Shown: positions 60,674 through 64,000 of the stretch, piece after piece
How positions within the stretch are numbered: position 1 is the first letter of the stretch
Layout: the number at the start of each line of letters is the position of its first letter
DNA from: CAVYGN01 sp963796325
GTDB lineage: Bacteria; Spirochaetota; Brevinematia; Brevinematales; JAOACQ01
Direction of reading: 5' to 3'
DNA length: 64,000 nt
Assembly (NCBI GenBank): GCA_963796325.1
Contig: CAWCLF010000004.1
Coordinates: forward strand, 1-64,000
Position numbers and translations under genes: made by a program
Notes under the pieces: model-generated
The model's input: only the letters and a program-made list of their open reading frames with translations
Database searches by the model: none
What the model was told of the DNA's origin: nothing

Positions 60674-61687
60674 ATGGCTGCGACTAATTATATTTACGGT
60701 TCGATCAGGCGTAACGCTCTATACTTGCCTGCGCTTATTGCAATAATGGCTTTATCGGTTTTACAAACCGCTTTCGGAAACGATAGTAAGGCTAAATTCG
60801 AACCTCCGGACGGGAAGATAATACTCATCGTAGGCCAGGACAACAGGACAATATTAAATTACATCGATTCCGTCGGAATAGTTCCGGCGGGTTTCATGAC
60901 CTATACCTTCATTGGATGGAATATGGAAGGACTTGACCGGGATTCGCCCGATCAGGGTGCCGGTGTTATGAATGCCGATAAGCTGTTAAAGTCTTATCCG
61001 GGAGCAATCCTGCAGATAGGGCTCAATATGGTCGGCGAGCTTCGCAATGCCTATACGGGCAGGGACGATACGAATATAGAAAAATTCGCCGCCTGGCTCA
61101 ATAAGATCGGTTCTCCGGTTTTCCTGCGCATCGGCTACGAATGCGACGGGAAGCATAATAGTTACGAACCTGGAGAATATGTCAGGGCGTACAGGTATAT
61201 TGTCGACAAGCTCAGGTCCTATAACGTTAAAAATGTCGCCTTCGTATGGCATGTTCATGCTCATAAGCTCAATCCGGATCTTGAAGCCTGGTATCCCGGG
61301 GACAAATATGCGGATTGGGTAGGGCTTTCATATTTCGACCAGCCTGAAACGATGATGGACCCTGTAGTAAAATTTGCAAAAGCCAGGTCAAAACCTGTAA
61401 TGATTGCAGAAGGTACTCCCAGGGGGTTCGGAAGCTGCGGCGGGAAAGAATCATGGGAGGGCTGGTACGGTAATTTTCTCAGTTTTGTCGATAAGAACGG
61501 GATTAAAGCGATCTCTTATATCAACTGCAATTGGGAAAACCAGGAAATGTGGAAAGGACAGGGCTGGAAAGACGCCAGGGTCGAAGCGGACGATTTTGTA
61601 TTGAAAAAGTGGATATCCGAAATGAAAAAGGACAAGTATCTCAAGTATTCGCCGGATTCCTATACGGCAATAAATGCCGGCAGGTGA
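60674..61687 (+). CDS. Secreted glycoside hydrolase, GH26-like
   Basis: A 337-residue protein with a signal peptide (cleavage near residue 35). The TIM barrel shows RIGYECDG with E156 as the likely acid/base, HVHAHKLN..YPGDKYADWVGLSYFD, and VMIAEGTPR with E246 as the likely nucleophile. The pattern resembles GH26 mannanases and related enzymes acting on beta-linked polysaccharides. GGAG at 60659 supports ATG 60674. Opposite it lies a second hydrolase and a glycosyltransferase, so it may act on a self-made exopolysaccharide. Confidence 0.75.
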   Translation: MAATNYIYGSIRRNALYLPALIAIMALSVLQTAFGNDSKAKFEPPDGKIILIVGQDNRTILNYIDSVGIVPAGFMTYTFIGWNMEGLDRDSPDQGAGVMNADKLLKSYPGAILQIGLNMVGELRNAYTGRDDTNIEKFAAWLNKIGSPVFLRIGYECDGKHNSYEPGEYVRAYRYIVDKLRSYNVKNVAFVWHVHAHKLNPDLEAWYPGDKYADWVGLSYFDQPETMMDPVVKFAKARSKPVMIAEGTPRGFGSCGGKESWEGWYGNFLSFVDKNGIKAISYINCNWENQEMWKGQGWKDARVEADDFVLKKWISEMKKDKYLKYSPDSYTAINAGR

Positions 61688-61688
61688 T

Positions 61689-63584
61689 TCAGTACAATTC
61701 TATGCTTGACAGCTCGATAGTTCCGGAATACTGGCTTCCGGGGATTGCTATTTCAATATCGTTCAAGGCCTGGAGATCCATAATATTATTACCGGCCTGG
61801 TTGCCCCATACGGGTCTTAGATTAAACGAATCGAAATTAAAGTAATAATCCGCAGTTTTGCCGGTTCCGAACGCTTCGTCGGAGGAATAACTCTCTCCGT
61901 CGGCACCGTTTGCGCCGGGATAATTCTTTTTCCATGGCTCCCGGACCCCGCTCTCATTGAGGTAAATGAAAAACCTGAGATTGGACGGGATTTTTGCGTG
62001 TATTTTTATCCCTTTATATCCCGAGGCGTCATAATAACCGTAACTCTGATGGACCGGCGAGAAAACAGATATTCCGCAGCCCCATCCGTAGCCGGTGTCG
62101 AAGTGAAGAAGAAGAAATGAAGAGGTTTTCCCTGCAGTCATTCTCCCGTCGTTGACAGAATCCCCCCATGTATCTGTAATATTATTCCTTAATGTATTTT
62201 TGTCTAAATAAACTGCGCTGAAAGCGGGATTATTGACTCCTTTCCTTACAATGATCCTGGGTGTTAAAAATATGTTCCTTGCCGGTATCGTGATTATGCA
62301 GGCTTTGTGAATAGCGCCGACAAGGGGGTTCGTTTTCCTCATGGCATCTATGAGGGGTTGATAGGGCCTGCCGAGCTGGTCAACAATGCCGTAATTGGAA
62401 TCTTCATCGTCGGACGCTCTTCCGTCCTGAGGATCATCGTAAAATTGGAACCAGTGATATCCGACGATAAAAGGAAGGCCTGCAAAAGACATGGCATATT
62501 TCTTAAAATGAAGGGCCCTTTCCTCCTGGCTTGGAACAGTCGTATCGGGGCCTACGCGGTTCCTGAGGCCCGAGGTATTATCCATCGACCGGAAAGTGAA
62601 TTCGGATATTAAAACCGGCTTCCTTGTGAAGTTATATATAGCAGCAAGGAACCCCCTGTCGATATCCGGAAGATTTTTGTAATAGTTTATCGAGATTACA
62701 TCGCAATATTTTCCTGCAATTGCGAGGGTTTCCTCGGGGACCGAATTTGCGAACCTGTCGCTTATTATAAGATGGTTATTATCGAAAGTCCTGATACTCT
62801 TTATCATTACCGTATAGTAACGCTCGGCTGCAATTTTTAAAAATTCCTTTCGTATAGCATTGATATTATGGATATTGAATTGCGACATCTTCAAACCGGA
62901 TATCGCATTAAAATCAGGTTCGCTGAGGTTCCAGTCTTTATTAAAAGCCTCAATCGTGCCGTATCTTGTTTTCAGGAATTCAATGACTCTCTCTTTTCCC
63001 GCGGAATGAGCGGCAAGGTCGAAATACAGGTCGAAAAGATAAGATTCATGGCCCATGTAAAACGAATAATCGCCGTACCAGTTGAGGTCGTTGCCCAGGA
63101 AATACCCTATGAGATTATGATCGCCGGCAATTTTTGAACATGTATCCTTTACTATCCTGTTGATCATATTCTCAAAATCGGGGCCGAATATATCCACAAG
63201 TTTGTTCTTCTCGGTTTTTTTATATTCGATAATGATAAAATAGGGTATATTATGCGTAAATTCCTGAGACGACCATGCTCCTATCGAATTAAAACCGAGG
63301 TTGGTTAAAAAATTCAATGTTTCCAGCGCCCATATTTTTTCGCTTCTTGAAACAAGTGCGTTATAATGCCTGGCCCCGAGTTTGTAGTCTTTGTCTTCCG
63401 CCGAAGCTCCGCTTATTCCGATTGAAAAGAAGGGCGTATTTTCGGGAGTAATAAAATACCACCTGCCGGAGATCATTTTCAGTTTGAAATATCCGGTCGC
63501 CGCCGGATTTTGTTCCGCATAAGCCGGCAGACCGATGAAGAATAATGAAAAGAGAATAAATAGTCCGGCTTTAAAACGAAGCAT
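61689..63584 (-). CDS. Secreted TIM-barrel glycoside hydrolase-like protein (agarase/GH42-like)
   Basis: A 631-residue protein with a signal peptide (1-23). The barrel has NSIGAWSS, LIGYFLGNDLNW at 159-169 and PVLISEFTF with E328 as the likely nucleophile. In GH42/agarase-type relatives the first motif has Glu as acid/base (GNELxW); here it is D166. A C-terminal beta-sandwich domain (about 470-631), probably carbohydrate-binding, follows. The chain is intact. Its ATG overlaps the stop of the upstream glycosyltransferase-like gene by 14 nt, so they are coupled. Confidence 0.75.
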   Translation of the reverse strand: MLRFKAGLFILFSLFFIGLPAYAEQNPAATGYFKLKMISGRWYFITPENTPFFSIGISGASAEDKDYKLGARHYNALVSRSEKIWALETLNFLTNLGFNSIGAWSSQEFTHNIPYFIIIEYKKTEKNKLVDIFGPDFENMINRIVKDTCSKIAGDHNLIGYFLGNDLNWYGDYSFYMGHESYLFDLYFDLAAHSAGKERVIEFLKTRYGTIEAFNKDWNLSEPDFNAISGLKMSQFNIHNINAIRKEFLKIAAERYYTVMIKSIRTFDNNHLIISDRFANSVPEETLAIAGKYCDVISINYYKNLPDIDRGFLAAIYNFTRKPVLISEFTFRSMDNTSGLRNRVGPDTTVPSQEERALHFKKYAMSFAGLPFIVGYHWFQFYDDPQDGRASDDEDSNYGIVDQLGRPYQPLIDAMRKTNPLVGAIHKACIITIPARNIFLTPRIIVRKGVNNPAFSAVYLDKNTLRNNITDTWGDSVNDGRMTAGKTSSFLLLHFDTGYGWGCGISVFSPVHQSYGYYDASGYKGIKIHAKIPSNLRFFIYLNESGVREPWKKNYPGANGADGESYSSDEAFGTGKTADYYFNFDSFNLRPVWGNQAGNNIMDLQALNDIEIAIPGSQYSGTIELSSIELY

Positions 63585-64000
63585 TTGAACCTCCCTGTAT
63601 TTTCAAGGATCGCTTGTTTGAAGCTTTTGTAAAATTCTTCAGGACGGCGAAGACGGCAATGTATATAAAAACAAAAGCCTGGATGAGGATTATCATTAAG
63701 AACCAACCCGCGAAAACATATGTGGTCCACTGCCTGAATGTAATGACCCTTGGATTTAAAAAAAGCATGTTGATGATATTGTATATTTCTATGGATAATA
63801 TGAGGCCGGTAAATATTATAAAATTAAAAAAATGTGTTGAAACCGACCCTTCCCTGGTATTTGAGGGCACCCAGTTCATTTCTCTTGTCACTATCATAGC
63901 CAGCATGGTATAAAGGTAGGAAAAAGATTCGAGGGCGGATGTAATAAAAGACCCGATGTTGAGAATCCTGCGCCTCGAAAGGGGCTGGATTAATAATAAA
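63571..64000 (-). CDS. Membrane glycosyltransferase-like protein, C-terminal part (runs off the window)
   Basis: The frame ending at 63571 stays open to the window edge, so the start at 63906 is not real. The visible part begins LIQPLSRRRILNIGSFITSALE and has SYLYTMLAMIVTREMNWVPSNTR followed by two or three membrane helices. The W-x-P-T/S-type motif followed by C-terminal helices resembles family 2 processive glycosyltransferases such as cellulose synthase-like enzymes. The catalytic domain is outside the window, so this is tentative. Confidence 0.5.
   Translation of the reverse strand, partial: LLLIQPLSRRRILNIGSFITSALESFSYLYTMLAMIVTREMNWVPSNTREGSVSTHFFNFIIFTGLILSIEIYNIINMLFLNPRVITFRQWTTYVFAGWFLMIILIQAFVFIYIAVFAVLKNFTKASNKRSLKIQGGSNASF

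Overview
The window looks like a chromosomal segment of a flagellated bacterium with an outer membrane and moderate-to-low GC. Evidence for an outer membrane is a TonB-dependent receptor. Evidence for a flagellum is a fliK-flgD-flgE-flbD run. The order flgD-flgE-flbD is found in spirochaetes and several other deep phyla, but this FlgE has no cysteine, so the spirochaete-type lysinoalanine hook cross-link cannot form. I cannot name the phylum. Three genes are each broken by one frameshift (near 2160, 6278 and 57485). These are either real decay or assembly errors.

Layout. 1-1325: 3' part of 23S rRNA and a 5S gene, with an inverted-repeat element carrying the tail of a four-helix-bundle gene in the spacer. 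1357-8618: an accessory stretch that opens with a degenerate tyrosine recombinase and holds a broken PPOX-like gene, an SRPBCC protein, two methyltransferases, a class D beta-lactamase homologue, a C_GCAxxG_C_C protein, a DJ-1/PfpI protein, a CYTH protein, an esterase and a DUF2461 protein. It ends at tRNA-Gly. 8866-16015: a lone mraY, an AMMECR1 protein, an anchored beta-propeller, a GAF/HD-GYP phosphodiesterase, a metallo-beta-lactamase fused to two cyclic-nucleotide domains, and trmI. 16023-28570 (all minus): gyrA/parC, a HAD pseudoenzyme, pyrB, recJ with an inserted DnaQ-type exonuclease, a holB-like gene, then livJHMGF for branched-chain amino-acid uptake. 28809-31887: thrS-infC-rpmI-rplT, with infC starting at ATT. 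32052-35028: an ECF sigma factor translationally coupled to a FecR/PEGA/PQQ-propeller membrane protein.

35155-42526: ldhA, ywbE, an oxygen-dependent desaturase, a ferritin-like protein plus SDR pair, a methyltransferase, an AT-rich BtrH-like gene and an MdtG-like exporter. 42890-45712: a TonB-dependent receptor with an operator-like palindrome at its predicted start site, lying between a tRNA-Leu 3'-end fragment and the intact tRNA-Leu and tRNA-Cys genes. 45785-49253 (minus): flagellar hook genes. 49397-51340 (minus): lemA and two TPM-domain genes. 51481-58173: ABC-F, cysS, ccdA, an AhpD-GNAT fusion, a methyltransferase, an IS1595-like fragment and a frameshifted response regulator-GGDEF gene. 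58360-64000: an Lnt-like nitrilase, a RibD-C reductase, a GH26-like enzyme and, on the minus strand, a glycoside-hydrolase-like protein coupled to a probable glycosyltransferase that runs off the window edge.

The most unusual items are the RecJ-DnaQ fusion, the metallo-beta-lactamase with tandem cNMP domains, the ECF sigma/FecR-PEGA-PQQ pair with two start sites, the AhpD-GNAT fusion, the LivH insertion, and a 184-nt structured element whose two ends also occur as a bare hairpin at the rplT stop codon.
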